This document shows positions 11,091 through 22,790 of a stretch of DNA of 64,000 nucleotides, one piece after another. Below the pieces are notes generated by a model that did not search any database, was not told where the DNA came from, and saw only the letters and a list, made by a program, of their open reading frames with translations. A program made the position numbers and the translations under genes. The stretch comes from Amylostereum areolatum (Eukaryota > Basidiomycota > Agaricomycetes > Russulales > Stereaceae): positions 992,001 through 1,056,000 of the forward strand of contig SAXG01000007.1 in the NCBI GenBank assembly GCA_012932865.1, given 5' to 3'. Numbering within the stretch: position 1 is the first letter of the stretch; each line of letters begins with the position of its first letter.

Positions 11091-13050
11091 TCAGATCGTG
11101 TGCGCGAGGTTGACGTGCACCGCCTTCACGTTCGAGTACCTGCACGCCCCGCACCACGAATCAGCCATCGCATCCGCGCAACAGCAAAGGAAAACAAGAG
11201 GGGACGTACACTTCCAACGCGTACTCGCCCAGCTCGCGCCCGACCCCGCTCTGCTTGTACCCCCCAAACGGCACGTTCGGATGCAGCTGGTTCACGCAGT
11301 TGATCCAGGCCGTGCCCGCGTGCAGCCTGTGCGCAGTCTCGATCCCGCGCTTGATGTCCTGCGTGAACACCGCGGCCGCGAGCCCGTACATGGTGTCGTT
11401 CGCCTGCCGGATCACGTCCTCCTCGTCCTCGAACTTGATCACGACCCCGACGGGGCCGAAGATCTCCTCCTGCACGATCTTCATGTCCGGCGTGGTGTCG
11501 GTGAAGATCGTGGGCTTGATCCAGTACCCTTCCGTCCCGAAGCGCTCGCCGCCGAGGTGCACGGTCGCGCCCTGCTCCTTTCCGGACGAGATGTAGCTCA
11601 TGATGCGCTAAGGGGCGGGGCGACGTCAGTGCCGTGGTCCTGAAAGAGCAGAAGAGCGAGCGGGACGCACGTCGTATTGGATCTGGGACACCTGCGGTCC
11701 CTGGTACGAGTCGCGCGCGAAGGGGTCGCCGAGCTTGAGCGAGGTCGCTTTCTCCGTGAACGCCTTGAGGAACTTGTCGTAGATGCCGGACTGGACGAAG
11801 ATGCGCGAGCCCGCGCAGCAGGCCTGACCGTGGTTCCAGCTGTCCCGATTCGTCAGCATCGCGCCAACATCGACATCAAGAAGAGAGAAAAAAGACGCAC
11901 AAGATACCGTGCGAGGACCAGTTGACGGCGAGGTCGAGGTTGGCGTCGTTGAAGATGATGTTCGGGCTCTTGCCGCCGAGCTCGAGCGTGACGTTCTTCA
12001 GGTTGGTCTTGGCCGAGGCGGCCTGGACCATGCGCCCGACGAGGGTCGAGCCGGTGAACGCGACCTTGTCGATGTCCATGTGCTCGGAGATGGCGGCGCC
12101 GACGGTGTGGCCGTACCCGACGAGGATGTTGACGACGCCGGGGGGGAAGCCGGCCTCCTTGATGAGCGAGCCCATGCGCAGGGCGGAGAGGGGCGTGAAC
12201 TCGGACGGCTTGATGACGATGGCGTTGCCGGTGGCGAGGGCCGGGCCGAGCTTCCATGACATCATCATCACTGGGAGGGCGCATGACGGGGTCAGCCTCT
12301 ATTCCTTTTTTACAGCAGGGCGGGATCCCAGGGCGGCGTGGGCGAGGGTCGCAGGGAGCGTGGGGGTGTGGAGATGGAAATAACGCGTGGAAGGGAAAGA
12401 GAGGACGTACAAGGGAAGTTCCAGGGGATGATCTGGCCGACGACACCCATGGGTTCGTGGCGGGTGTAGGCGAGCTTGGCCTCGCTGGTCTCGATCGTCT
12501 TGCCGTGGTGCTTGTCGGACCAGCCGGCGAAGTAGCGGATGGTGGCGATGGACATGTTCACGTCCGCGTTCTTCGCCCAGGAGAAGGTCTTGCCTGTGTT
12601 TACGATGAGCGGCCTGGTGACAGGAGGAGAGGGGGGTGAGACGCACCGTTGTCGAGAGCCTCGAGCGCGGCGAGCTCGTCGTGGTGCTGCTCCATGAGGT
12701 CGGCGAGCTTGTTGAGGAGGAGGCCGCGCTCGGCGCCGGGGGTGTGGAGACCCCAGGTGGTGTTGGCGGCCTGACGGGCGGCTTTGACGGCGCGGTCGAC
12801 GTCGGCGGCGGTAGCCTCTGAGATCTTGGTGATGACCTTGCCGTTGGCGGGGTTGATCACGCTGGGAACGAGGAGGACGAGGAGGACGATGAGCACGGTA
12901 TGTAGATCAAAGTCGAACGAGAGGGAGAACGAACTCGATGGTGGAGTTGGTGCTGCCATGGGAGAACTCGTTGTTGATGAAGACGCCGGTGGGGAAGTCG
13001 ACGGTGTGCTTGATGGACTCGGTGTCGAAGGAGAAGTTGAAGTGGGACAT
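11091..13050 (-). CDS. Aldehyde dehydrogenase 2, NAD(P)-dependent
   Basis: Paralogue of the gene at 6646. The exon model is complement of 12935-13050, 12647-12861, 12411-12593, 12270-11901, 11839-11671, 11607-11210 and 11139-11091, giving 499 residues. Exon lengths (116, 215, 183, 370, 169, 398, 49) equal those of paralogue 1 except for one extra codon in exon 3. The motifs present are [21 protein letters not shown] with the general-base glutamate, and NHGQACC with the catalytic cysteine, here followed by a second cysteine. The protein ends HVNLAHTI, as does paralogue 1. The genes are arranged tail to tail, which fits an inverted duplication. Substrate unknown. Confidence 0.95.
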
Positions 13051-13125
13051 GGTGGAGAGATGGGATGGGAGTGAAAGCGGGGGCGGGGGAGTGTGGGGAA
13101 AGAGTGCGGGGGACCAGGGCCCTCC

Positions 13126-13131
13126 TTTATA
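13126..13131 (-). promoter_or_regulatory. TATA box of aldehyde dehydrogenase 2
   Basis: On the minus strand the sequence reads TTATAAAGG, about 76 bp before the start codon at 13050, at a distance comparable to that in the paralogous gene. Confidence 0.55.
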
Positions 13132-13139
13132 AGAAACCG

Positions 13140-14032
13140 GGACGGACCCGAGTCGAGGGACGCGTCAAGTGATCGGGGCGGCCAAGCTCCCACTCCTCCT
13201 CCCGGAATTCGATCCTCCCGCCTTTCCATTATTCAATATTATTATTATATATATTCCCCTCCAACAACGTATACAACGTCCCAACGTCCGAGCGCGCTAT
13301 TCCTGCGAAAGTACACAGCGCAAGGCGCGTCTCCCTACGGCCACCCGCTCTCCGATTCCCCCATGTACCCCCTCCTGGACTTACTCATCTCCCCCGACAC
13401 CGCCCCAGCCGGCGCAGGGCCCCTCCCCAAACGATAAACCCGAGCCCACGCGCCCCGCCGCCCAATGAACGCCCGCCCGATAGGCCTCCACACTAATGTC
13501 CCCCGCTCGGCATCCCCCGCCCCAGCGATGTGCCGTCCGCCGCCGTCGCTGCCGCCGTCGTCCAAGACATCGCCCCCGCGCTCGCGCACCCGCGTGACCC
13601 TCCCCATTTGCCAATTCCACCCCTCACGCGCCCCTCCCTGACTTTGTCAGGCTGTCACCTCCCTCGCCCATCTTGGCTCCTCGTCCGCTCCCTCACACGG
13701 GCGCGGCGTTCGCATGCGATCCCTGTCAGTGTCACTCTGCTCACGATCAATTCAGTTGGGGACGGCGGATGACTTCAGGGCTGATCCAGGTGCGCAAGAG
13801 ACTTCCCTCCTTCGATTCGAGAACCCCCCCCTCCCCGGACGCGGAGCGCGTCCGCTTTCGAACGGTCGAAATGACGACGTTATCGGCCCATCGTAAGTAC
13901 AATCGCACATCGTATGTAAGGTTTACAAGCCCCATCGCGAACCGAGGACCGTCGCGGTCACCATCCCCCCCTCTCCCCAACGTACACTTATAAATACATC
14001 CCTCCGATCGCTATATGTGGCGTCGTCGTCGT
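13140..14032. other. Intergenic, no gene recognised
   Basis: Upstream DNA of aldehyde dehydrogenase 2 and downstream DNA of the P450. It is C-rich with several spurious open frames; nothing else is seen. Confidence 0.45.
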
Positions 14033-17000
14033 TTATTTGACGCGTTCGCTGACGGGCGTCACCCACAACGGCATGTTATCCGCAGGCTCTGCAAACAAGA
14101 ACAAGAAAACGAGCAATGCGCGACATCCCCCTCTCGTCAGCGGCCATGTCAAGCTCCGCGAAGCGTGGAAGCAAGAAAGATAGGGATAGGGAGGGGGGAA
14201 AGAACGCACTCATGGTCACCGCCGCGACGGGTTTCGCCCCCTGGCCCTCGTACGCAGGCTTAAACTCAAAGTTGGCCACCATCGCCCTGTTCCGGACGCA
14301 AACCCAACCAACCCCCACGTCGTAAGCCTAACCATCCGCAAACTCAAGCTTGGGAGAGGACGCACGCCAATACCGCTTTCATCTCCGACACCGCCATCGT
14401 GCGCCCGATGCACGCGTGCGGGCCCGCGATGAACGACAGCAAGCTGTACTGCGCGCTGTACGTCTCCGGCAGCGCGCTGTACGTCTCCGGCAGCGCGCGC
14501 CACCGCTCAGGCTTGAACTCCTCCGCGTCCGCGCCCCAGATCGCGGTCCAGGTGTTGATCGCGCGGATCTGGAGCGAGGGACGCGCGAACGGAGGGGAGC
14601 GTGAGCGATAATTTTGAGTGGGAGAAGGAGCAACAAAGGAGGAGGAGGAGGAGGGGGAGGGGGGGGGGGACGCACGGGGAGGTAGAACATCGTGCCCTTG
14701 GGCACGTACGTGCCGTCCACCCAATCCGACTTGGCCGCCTCCCGCAGCGTGATCGGCACGGGCGGGAACAGGCGCAAACTCTCCATGCTGTCCTCGAACA
14801 TCTCAGCCCGAACGAACGCGACGGAAGAAGGGGGGAGAGCGAGCGAACGACGCACATCACGCCCTCGAGCGTCGGGAGGTCCTTCATCGCGCGGTAGTCC
14901 GGCCGCGCCCCGCGCCCGAAGACGGGCGCGACCTCCGCCCGGAGCTTGTCCTGCGCCTCGGGGTGCGTCGCGAGCAGCCAGAGCGCCTGCGCGTTTTGAA
15001 CCCACCGGTACGATTCGAGTGTGCGGCGTGCAAGTCCCGTCCGCGATAGCAGTACATAAATCGCCGGAGAACGGATACATGAATCGACGGAGGGGAGGGG
15101 GAGAAATCGGACGATGGGTCAGGTTTTGGATCGAGGCGGGGAGGGGACGGGACGGGACGCACCCAGGACAGCCCAGACGCGGTCGTTTCGTGCCCCGCGC
15201 CCAGGAACGTCAGCTGTTGCGGGGTAGCGGGGTGAGATGACAGTGACAGCGCGCGTTATCGTGCGGGGTGGCGGGGTGTATATGGGCGTTCGAGATATGG
15301 GCGTAGACGCCAGCGTTCGATCGACGTGCGGGGGCGGGGAAAAAGAACCGATCAGAATCTACGATGGGAGGGGAAGGGAGGGGGGGGGGTAAAATGAAGC
15401 GGGGAGCATGAAATGAAAACGCGGGGGGACGGGACAGGCGGAACGGCGCAAAGTCGAACCAAGGACGGCCGCCTCCGCCTCCGCCTCCGCCTCCCTTCCG
15501 TCCGCCCCCCGCCCCCCCCCCCCCCCCCGAAAAACTCGTGCATCCCCAAGACGCAGATGCACACCAAACCCAAAAAGGAGGAAAATAGGGAAAGCACGCA
15601 CGACCTGATCCACGAGCGCGTCGTCGTTGAGCTGGTACCCGTCCTTCGCCTCGCCCCGGCGCGCGCGCACGAGCAAGCTCATGATGTCCTTCTTCGACGC
15701 CCGATCGTCGTCCTCCGCGATTTTCTCGCGCAGGATGCGGCGGGAGAGCGCGCGGATGCGGTGCATGGTGTCGACGAGCGTCATGATCGGCGCTAAATGG
15801 TGAACGTGCCCATGAGTCGCGACGCAGGGAATGTTGTTTGATGTTAGAGAGCGACCATGGTGAGCGTTCGGAAAGGGAGGGTTAGGGTTAGGGCGACGCA
15901 CCCGTGTGGCGCGACACGTTCCACATCTGCCGGAGTTTGTGTCCCCAGCGCGAGTTGAGGAAGGTCGGCATGCCGGGGACCATGAGCAGGAATGTGAACT
16001 TGGCCAGGTTCACGCCTGTGCCGATCACCGACGCATCGTCAATTCCTTTGTGGAGAGACGAAGGCCGGGGCGCGTACGTACCGGACTGGAGATTGATGAG
16101 CTCCTCGTACGCGTGCGTGAGCTCGTTCCGGGGATTGGTGAGCGCTTCCGAGCTGTACCCGAACGCCGTGTCGCAGATGATGTCGAGCGTCACCTTGCTC
16201 ACTGCGCCCACACGCACCCGGTCAGCGAAACGGCGAACGAACGAAACGGAGTTGGGCGGGGAGGAATGACGTAGAGAGGGTGCGAGGATGTGCTTGGGGT
16301 GTGACCGAACTTGAAAGGGGTTCGAGCGACGACTTACTCCAGGTGTACATCTCGAGCGCACGTCCCTCCGAACATCCCTCCAACTCCTTGTTCAGAATAT
16401 CCACGAGCCTGCAGTCCCCCCGATCCCGATCGCCAAAAAAAAATAAGTTCCCCGATGCCGCACCACGAACGATCGGAAAAAAACGCGCACAGGTGGATCG
16501 AATCGAAGTACATGTCCGTTTCTGGTCGACCAAGAGCAAGATCAGCGTCGGGTTGTGTCAGGAACGGACAGAACCGTCATGCAACGGGCACGTCGTCGTG
16601 CATGCATGGAAGGGGAAGGCGGAGCAACAGGACGCGTCACCGCCAATCTCCAAAGATGGCTGTCGCGCGCAGATTGGAAGGTGGAAGGGCGCGCCTGTGG
16701 GTCGGGGCGTCCGCCCGCCAGGTAGGCGCTTTCCCAGGGCGGTCGGTGCGCGTCGAGGCGGCGTCAGGTCTTTTGGGTGGCCCCGCCCCTCCGGAAACCG
16801 ACGCCGTCCATTCTCCATGACCGAGCCCCCCTCCCATATGCGCGTAACGTGTTGCGAGGAAAGGGGATAGGATGGGGGGGGTGGAAGGAACGTATCGGGG
16901 GGAAGAAGGAACAACGCACGGTTCATCAAGTTCGCCAGCGAAAACGCGGGGTTCATCGCCTTGCGCATCTGCTTGTGCTCGTTCCCCGTCACCGTCAGCA

Positions 17001-17509
17001 GCCCGTACCCCGCCACAAGCCCCAACATGTCCCTCATGAACTTCGGCTGAGTGTGTCCGACCCGTCCGTCAGCTCCTCCCAGTCCCGCCGCCGCCAACAC
17101 GCAAGGCACGCACCCGAGGATAGTCCGTCCAGTCGGTCGCCAGGATCTTGTGCAGGGCTTCCGGGCGGAACACGAACAGCCTGTCGCGCCCGACGGGGCC
17201 GACGGTGCGCACCACGGGCCCGTACTGTTTCGCCCACCCGAGCGGGAGCGCGCCCGGTTCGGAGGTGAGCACGCGGATGAAGTGTCCGAGGAGCCAGTTG
17301 TCGAGCGGGGGGCCGGGGAGCGCGCGGAGGGGGGAGAAGAAGCGCGGGCGGAGGATGGTTTTGTAGATGGTGTACACGGAGAAGACGCCTGCCACGGTTG
17401 GGAGTTGGAGGGTTAGTAAGGAAGGGTAGGGGGGGAGGGGAGGGGGCGTACCGAGGAGGGCGAGCACGAGGTGCTTCGTGTCCGTCACGAAGGACAGCAC
17501 TTGATCCAT
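14033..17509 (-). CDS. Cytochrome P450 monooxygenase 1
   Basis: A heme-thiolate monooxygenase, probably anchored in the endoplasmic reticulum by its N-terminal hydrophobic segment (residues about 5-35). It is spread over about 12 exons. Recognisable blocks in order are a proline hinge (LPGPPLDNW), the C-helix region (GNEHKQMRKAMNPAF), the I-helix oxygen motif (GAGHETTASGLSW), the K-helix ExxR (ESLRLFPPVP), the PERF-like FKPERW, and the heme loop FIAGPHACIGRTMA with the cysteine ligand. The start at 17509 gives a normal N-terminus and the stop is at 14033-14035. The sequence just before the heme loop contains a 21-bp tandem duplication (see 14453-14494). It resembles the large basidiomycete P450 families; no substrate can be inferred. 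Inner exon borders were not all fixed. Confidence 0.9.
14453..14494 (-). repeat. 21-bp in-frame tandem duplication in P450 1
   Basis: Two exact copies of a 21-bp unit (GCGCTGTACGTCTCCGGCAGC on the plus strand) insert a second ALPETYS heptapeptide between the FKPERW motif and the heme loop. Perfect identity implies a recent event. Confidence 0.95.
15878..15893 (+). repeat. Short telomere-like repeat in an intron
   Basis: GGGTTAGGGTTAGGG on the plus strand, that is two to three units of the fungal telomere repeat TTAGGG, in a P450 intron. It is too short to prove a telomeric origin. Confidence 0.6.
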
Positions 17510-20049
17510 GTTCAGAGCTGCACACTGGCAACGTGCGTGCGTGTGGTGATCAGTACACCACCAGCAGTTGCCTCAGCATGACTCTATGCGGGGCCATTCG
17601 GATGAGTCTGATGGCGTGACCAAGGGTTCACGCTAGCATCGTGTCAGCTTCAATCCAACCCCCTCAATCTCGGCGCCATTCCGATTATCCGTTGCGAGAA
17701 AGTCGGCTTCGCGCCCAAGTCAGCGTGAGTACAGGTTGTCCTCTCAGTTTCAATCCCCACAGAGTCCTCGATGGACGGCGACGAGCGCGGGTTATGTAAG
17801 CAGTATTCATTTTCGTCGTCGCGCCAAGTCATCCTCGACTCCTTGTTTCCTCTCACCACGTCCTTCTCTTCTCCCCGTCCTTCACCTGGCCATAACCCCT
17901 CATCTGTAATGGGCGACTCCGACGTACCGAGATTTGGACGGCGCGTCAGGGTTTCCGTGGATGTACGAAGGGTTGGGTATGGACTCTCCCTTCGACACTC
18001 TCATGTGGGCATCATCCAGAGTCTGGACCATGGTGCGTGTTCTATTCACTTACCGCCCACCTGCCCTCACGACAGCATTCAGGATTTGCACATGCTCCGG
18101 CGCCCCTCTTGTTGTCGCTGGCAGTCGTCCTCACCTTCGCTCGCGGCCTTGAACTTTACTCCTGGTCTTGAACTTTGCTCGTGGTCTTGAACTTTACTCT
18201 CGGTCTCTCGATTTTTGCTTGCGGTCTTGGTCCTCGCTCGCGATCTTGGTCCCGCTCGCGCTCCTCTCTGGTCCTGGCTCTCTGTCCCCTGGCTCACTGG
18301 GTTCCCTGGTCTTATCTCGGTCTCCGTCTGGTCCACCTGCTTTGTTGGCATCCCAGGTAACCCTCTCTCACCTGTCATCCCTCTCCATATATCCCGTAGC
18401 AGCCCCCATATACTCTGTAGTTATCAAATGAAAATATCATGATTTTCTTCCTTCTACATCAGGATAAGATCGCGATAAGCACGATTTAAGCCAGCAACCC
18501 GCCGAGCGATTCTTGATGAGCTTAGTAAGATTATTGGATTGAATCCAAAGAACCTCAGCTTCGGGCCCAAGGGAATTCGTTGAGCGTGATATCCGCTTGA
18601 CATTTTTGGATTCCATCCATCGGCACACCAACTTCAAACTCAGGGGCGTGATATCGGAATGAAGCTGAGGGATCGCCTGGTGGTGTAGAGCGAGTCTTCA
18701 GCGTTTCAGCCCGCCGTGTTCGCGAGATCGAAAGAAACGAAGAGGGGGGCTTTATACACCTTCCGTCGTCGGAATCTGTGATTGTATGATTTGCGGGGAG
18801 GTATAGGGCGGGTGCAATTTGACGGGGCGGGGGTGGTCATCCGCCCCCTCCCAATCAATTGACCTCGATTTTAGAGTCCCACCGGGTGCAGTTGCGCGAT
18901 TGGTCCGTGCGGGTCTGTGATTCCGAGACACGACATGGGTCCACAGTCCCCCGTCGTATGATCATTTGGCTGTGGGATTGGAAGAGCGAAAGCTGTTGTG
19001 CGAAGGAAGAAGGACGGAACGATTGAATAGGATTCGGAAACGTGAATGCTCTGCTGATCGGAAATGGGTTTCCTTGATCGGCCTCCAACGCGACGTCGCG
19101 TACGTCAGGCGCGTCTTGCTTCCCGCGCCCACCACTCCCGAGTCCCCGTTCTCCACCTCGGGCAGTAGATTTCGCCCAGCTTTTCACCAAAAGTATTGAT
19201 CTTTGAGAAAGGAAGACGTACTCCTAGGAAATCTGGACAAATAGCGAGCGCTGGACTGCTCCTTCGGGAGCCGTGTACTTAAGTACGAGGTGCGTCACGA
19301 CCCAGCTCCTTGTCCGAACACAGCTAACGCAGACGAAAAGCAGGGCCGCACCGCGCTCAGTACTGTTCTTAGGTGCACAGGTACGTTCGTGGCAATTTTC
19401 AAGGAGATTCATCCGGTGAACCCTTCATTGTAGCGACCGGCGCTGGCGCACAAGCACGCACTCCAACTCACCCTTGTCGCGTCACGAAATCTCTGGGGTT
19501 TCGGCTCAAACGGGTCAGCGCAAGGCCAAACTGCATCCGTGTCGACGCCTCCACCGCCAGCCTCGACATTGTCCGAGTTCGACACCACGACGGCTGCGGC
19601 GTCAACGCGACCGCCGCCGCCCCCTCCGGCATCCTGCCCGACGACATGATCACGTAGACTCGTAACCAGTTTGATCTAACAAGCCACTGACGAACGAGTG
19701 GTGTTGTTAGAATCATCACCGCCTCGCCGATATCCAATACCGTAAAAACCCCATGGGTACTGCGCTTCTCCAATACACCGACCTGGTCCCGCTCGGCCTT
19801 GCCTCGTGGACAAGTATCCAAAAAATATCGAGCCGGAATTCCTCATCGCTGCATTGGTCATCTCCGGCTGCGTTTTGGGCACGACGTGAACTTGGTACTC
19901 AGGCCGTCTATAGCCTTAGGCCGTCTCCCACCGGCATATACTGACGTCGAGCTCAAGAGCCCTACACCCATCTCAGTCATGTTCTTTCCTACTCGATTAG
20001 TAATGCAGGAAGGAAGCCACCAACCCCGCAGAAGGCCGCATTCCCTCAA
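17510..20049. other. Intergenic, no firm gene
   Basis: A weak plus-strand candidate near 17,908-18,100 has a plausible short exon (ending VWTM before GTGCGT), but I could not extend it to a gene. At 18,160-18,300 there is a degenerate repeat of CTTGAACTTTACTC and CGGTCTTGGTC units. No RNA gene or transposon was recognised. Confidence 0.4.
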
Positions 20050-20056
20050 TATATAA
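20050..20056 (+). promoter_or_regulatory. TATA box of the reductase gene
   Basis: TATATAA 40 bp before the ATG at 20096, implying a very short leader. Confidence 0.5.
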
Positions 20057-20095
20057 CTCTCGACTGGCCTTGGCTCGCTGACCGAGTAGTACAAC

Positions 20096-21566
20096 ATGGC
20101 ACCGACCCTCCCTGAGACGATCAAAGCTCTCAAGACCCTCGACAAAAAGCTTTCCGTCGTCGACGTCCCCTTCGCTGAAAGAGACGACATCAAGAATCTC
20201 CGCCCCGATGACATCATCGTACGTATCTTTTTCCATCGCCCCCTCGACATCCACGTTCTCTCGTTCATTTACATATGTTATACAGACCAAGACCCTCGCT
20301 GTCGGCCTGAACCCGGTCGACTGGTTGCGTTCGTTGCACACCTTCCCCCGTGATTGCATCCGCCTGATCACGCCCTGATCACAGACGCCATTGGTTTCTT
20401 GAATCCTCCCGGCGCGTTCAATGTCGCCGGCAGCGACTCAGTCGGGGAGGTCGTCGCCGTGGGCTCCGCCGTCACGCACATCAAGGTTGGCGACCGCGTC
20501 GCCGGATTCGTCTACGGCGCCAGCGACGCGAACAACGGCGCGTTCGCCGAGTACGTGAGGCAGAACAAGAACGTCTGCTTTGTCCTCCCGGAGAGCATGC
20601 GCAACATCGAGGCCGCCGCTTTCCCGGTGCGCGTCCTGTCTCTTGTTTTCGTCGCTCTGGCCATCTCACGGCCATGAACCCCCAGATCCCCCACCTCACC
20701 GCCGTGCAGACCCTCTACCTCCGCCTGCGCCTCGCCCCGCCCTCTGCGCCGATCGCGACCCCGCGCACACTCCTCATCTGGGGTGGCGCGACGGCGGTCG
20801 GCCACCACGCCGTGCAGCTCGCCAAGCTTTCCGGGTACAAGGTGCTTACGACAGCCTCGCCCGCAAACCACGCCGCCCTGCGCGCGCTCGGCGCGGACGC
20901 TGTGTTCGACTACAGGGACCCGGAGGTCGTGCAGAAGATCAAGGACGCCGCGGGCACGGAGGGCGTGTTCGCCGCGCTCGACACCGCGGCCGAGGCGGGG
21001 AGCACCGATCTGACCATCGGTACGTCCGTTTTCGCCCATATTTTTCCCCGTTCGAGGCTGACCGTGTTTCCGTAGACGCCATCGGCGCACAGGGCGGGCC
21101 CGTCATCGTGCTTTTGCCACCGTCCGACGCGTCCAAGGCGCGCCGCGCGGACGTCTCCGTCGAGTACACGCTCGCGTACACGCTGCTCGGTTACGGGGTA
21201 CGTCTCGTCGCCTCTGTTATATCCCTTTTGGGCGAGACTGATCCGCCGACGACCAGTTCACGTATTATAACGACACATTCACATACCCCGCGTTTCCTGA
21301 GGACAACGCCGCGGTGGGCGCGTGGGTGGCGGACGAACTGCCCGCGCTGCTCGGCGGGTGGGACACGGCGAAGGGCGGGAGCCCTAAACTCAAGGCGCCC
21401 AAGCTGCGCGTGCTCAACGGCGGGCTGGACCGTACGTGTTTCTCTTTTGGTCTTGTCTTGGGAGAGCGATGCTGATGGTGGAACGGGGTCAGGGATACAC
21501 GAGGGACTCGAGATCATGCGGAAGGGGGATTACAAGGCGGAGAAATTGGTGTACAAGCTGGCGTAG
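20096..21566 (+). CDS. Medium-chain dehydrogenase/reductase, zinc-independent type
   Basis: The exon model is 20096-20218, 20286-20328, 20385-20626, 20686-21019, 21076-21197, 21257-21431 and 21493-21566. It gives 370 residues with consistent phases and GT-AG introns. The N-terminal GroES-like domain includes GLNPVDW and AGSDSVGEVVAVGS. The Rossmann domain has LLIWGGATAVGHHAVQLAK, a variant of the GxGxxG NADPH loop. Zinc ligands typical of alcohol dehydrogenases are absent, so it is more like enoyl or quinone reductases. Such proteins act alone or as trans-acting enoyl reductases beside polyketide synthases; no synthase is seen here. A Helitron begins 42 bp after the stop codon. Confidence 0.9.
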
Positions 21567-21608
21567 GGTCGTATGTGTCAATGCGGTTCATATCACTTTG
21601 TACGAGTA

Positions 21609-21634
21609 CTAGCATAGACCCGTGCATTGCACTC
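21609..21634 (-). other. Helitron 3' terminus, hairpin plus CTAG
   Basis: A GTGCA-A-TGCAC palindrome is followed about 9 nt later by CTAG and a T in the flank. This agrees with the known Helitron end structure, though the hairpin stem is short. Confidence 0.65.
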
Positions 21635-21745
21635 ATTTAAGTAGCAACTGAGTGGTGATTGTATTCAAATAAGCAACAAATAAGATAGCTAAGTACTAAG
21701 TATGAAGCGTAAAACTTGCAGTCCGATAATAAGTATTCAGATCAT

Positions 21746-22790
21746 TCAGGCTAAAGTGGTACTGCTGCTGCCGATGGAGTCATCGTCGCGGTCGTGATTG
21801 TCAAGTCGGCGTCTCGACATGGGAGAAGGTGATTCTTCCAACTCGGCATTGCGTGCGGGACGCTTTCCCAGTACCTTTTCAGAGGGTGTCGATGTGGTGG
21901 TACCACGTCCGAATGCGAACCGAAGTTTGGATGATGAGTTGCCCAGTGGACTCGGGGAATCTAAGATGGTCAACATTAGTAGAAGCAGTGAGTGATCATC
22001 ATCGAAGAGTGAGACTTACTATTGGCAGAGGACGATGATCCCGACCGTGCCCCAAGATACTCGATGACATCCATCTCTAAGATGGTGTGAGTCATGACTC
22101 CGTCGAAGCCGCGCTCGATCCCGGCCAGTCTCCCAATGACAGAGACGACGGACCTAGCAGTCGGGAGAGCTGACTTGGGGTCACGCCATCTTCCGTTTTC
22201 CGGGATGCGAACCTTGATCGGCATGGGGAGGCGATTACGCTGTGAGCATGCCGAAACATATTGAATGCCCTCGATGGTGAAGAACGGGGGTTCACGGCTG
22301 ACAGAGACAACGGCTCCGGAAACCGTGACCATAGGACGGAAGTCAATTGGTACAACTGAGTCCATGTTGACAGGCGTGAGCTAGAGGTCAAAATCAGTGC
22401 AGGTTCAATAAACCACACGAACAGCACATTTTCCATACCTGAATAATATCTCCCATGAGATCATAATCTGCTGGTGACAGATCTTCGCGTGGTGTCTCAA
22501 GACCTTCTTTGAACCGGATGACCTTCAAGAGGTGTGAGTGACAGCGTTATTCAGCGGCGGAGAGAAGAAACACGTACCTTTGCCACAATAAAATACAGCC
22601 CCCCTTCATCTCTGAACACGGCGCTACCATCGTTGAAGTAACGAAGAGCAGCGATAAGCGGGGGCATCGAGGCCGAATAGTAGATGCCGGCATCGAGGAG
22701 AAGATAATTCCTCCGGTTGGGAATGGGACGGGGTGATTCAAGGGAGACAATACCGGTGATGACGACGGAGGTGTTGTCAACTTGAGGCAT
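21746..22790 (-). CDS. OB-fold-like accessory protein inside the Helitron
   Basis: Four exons on the minus strand, all with clean GT-AG introns in phase, starting MPQVDNTSVV at 22790 and ending TTLA at 21746-21748, about 295 residues. The N-terminal half has alternating hydrophobic strands (VVITGIVSLE, NYLLLDAGIYYS, GGLYFIVAK). The middle has VTVSGAVVSVSREPPFFTIE and VVSVIGRLAGIERG, and the C-terminus is polar with a basic stretch. I recall similar proteins of about 300 residues as an unnamed multicopy family in mushroom genomes. The strand pattern suggests an OB fold, as in single-strand DNA binding proteins, which other Helitrons carry as RPA-like genes. That function is inference. Confidence 0.65.

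Noticed and set aside
15505..15530. Poly-C run as a regulatory or quadruplex element
   Set aside because: A homopolymer run in a P450 intron with no other support; such runs are also error-prone in sequencing.
19373..19821. Short ORFs on both strands before the reductase gene
   Set aside because: They overlap each other in antisense, with no recognisable motif or splice structure.
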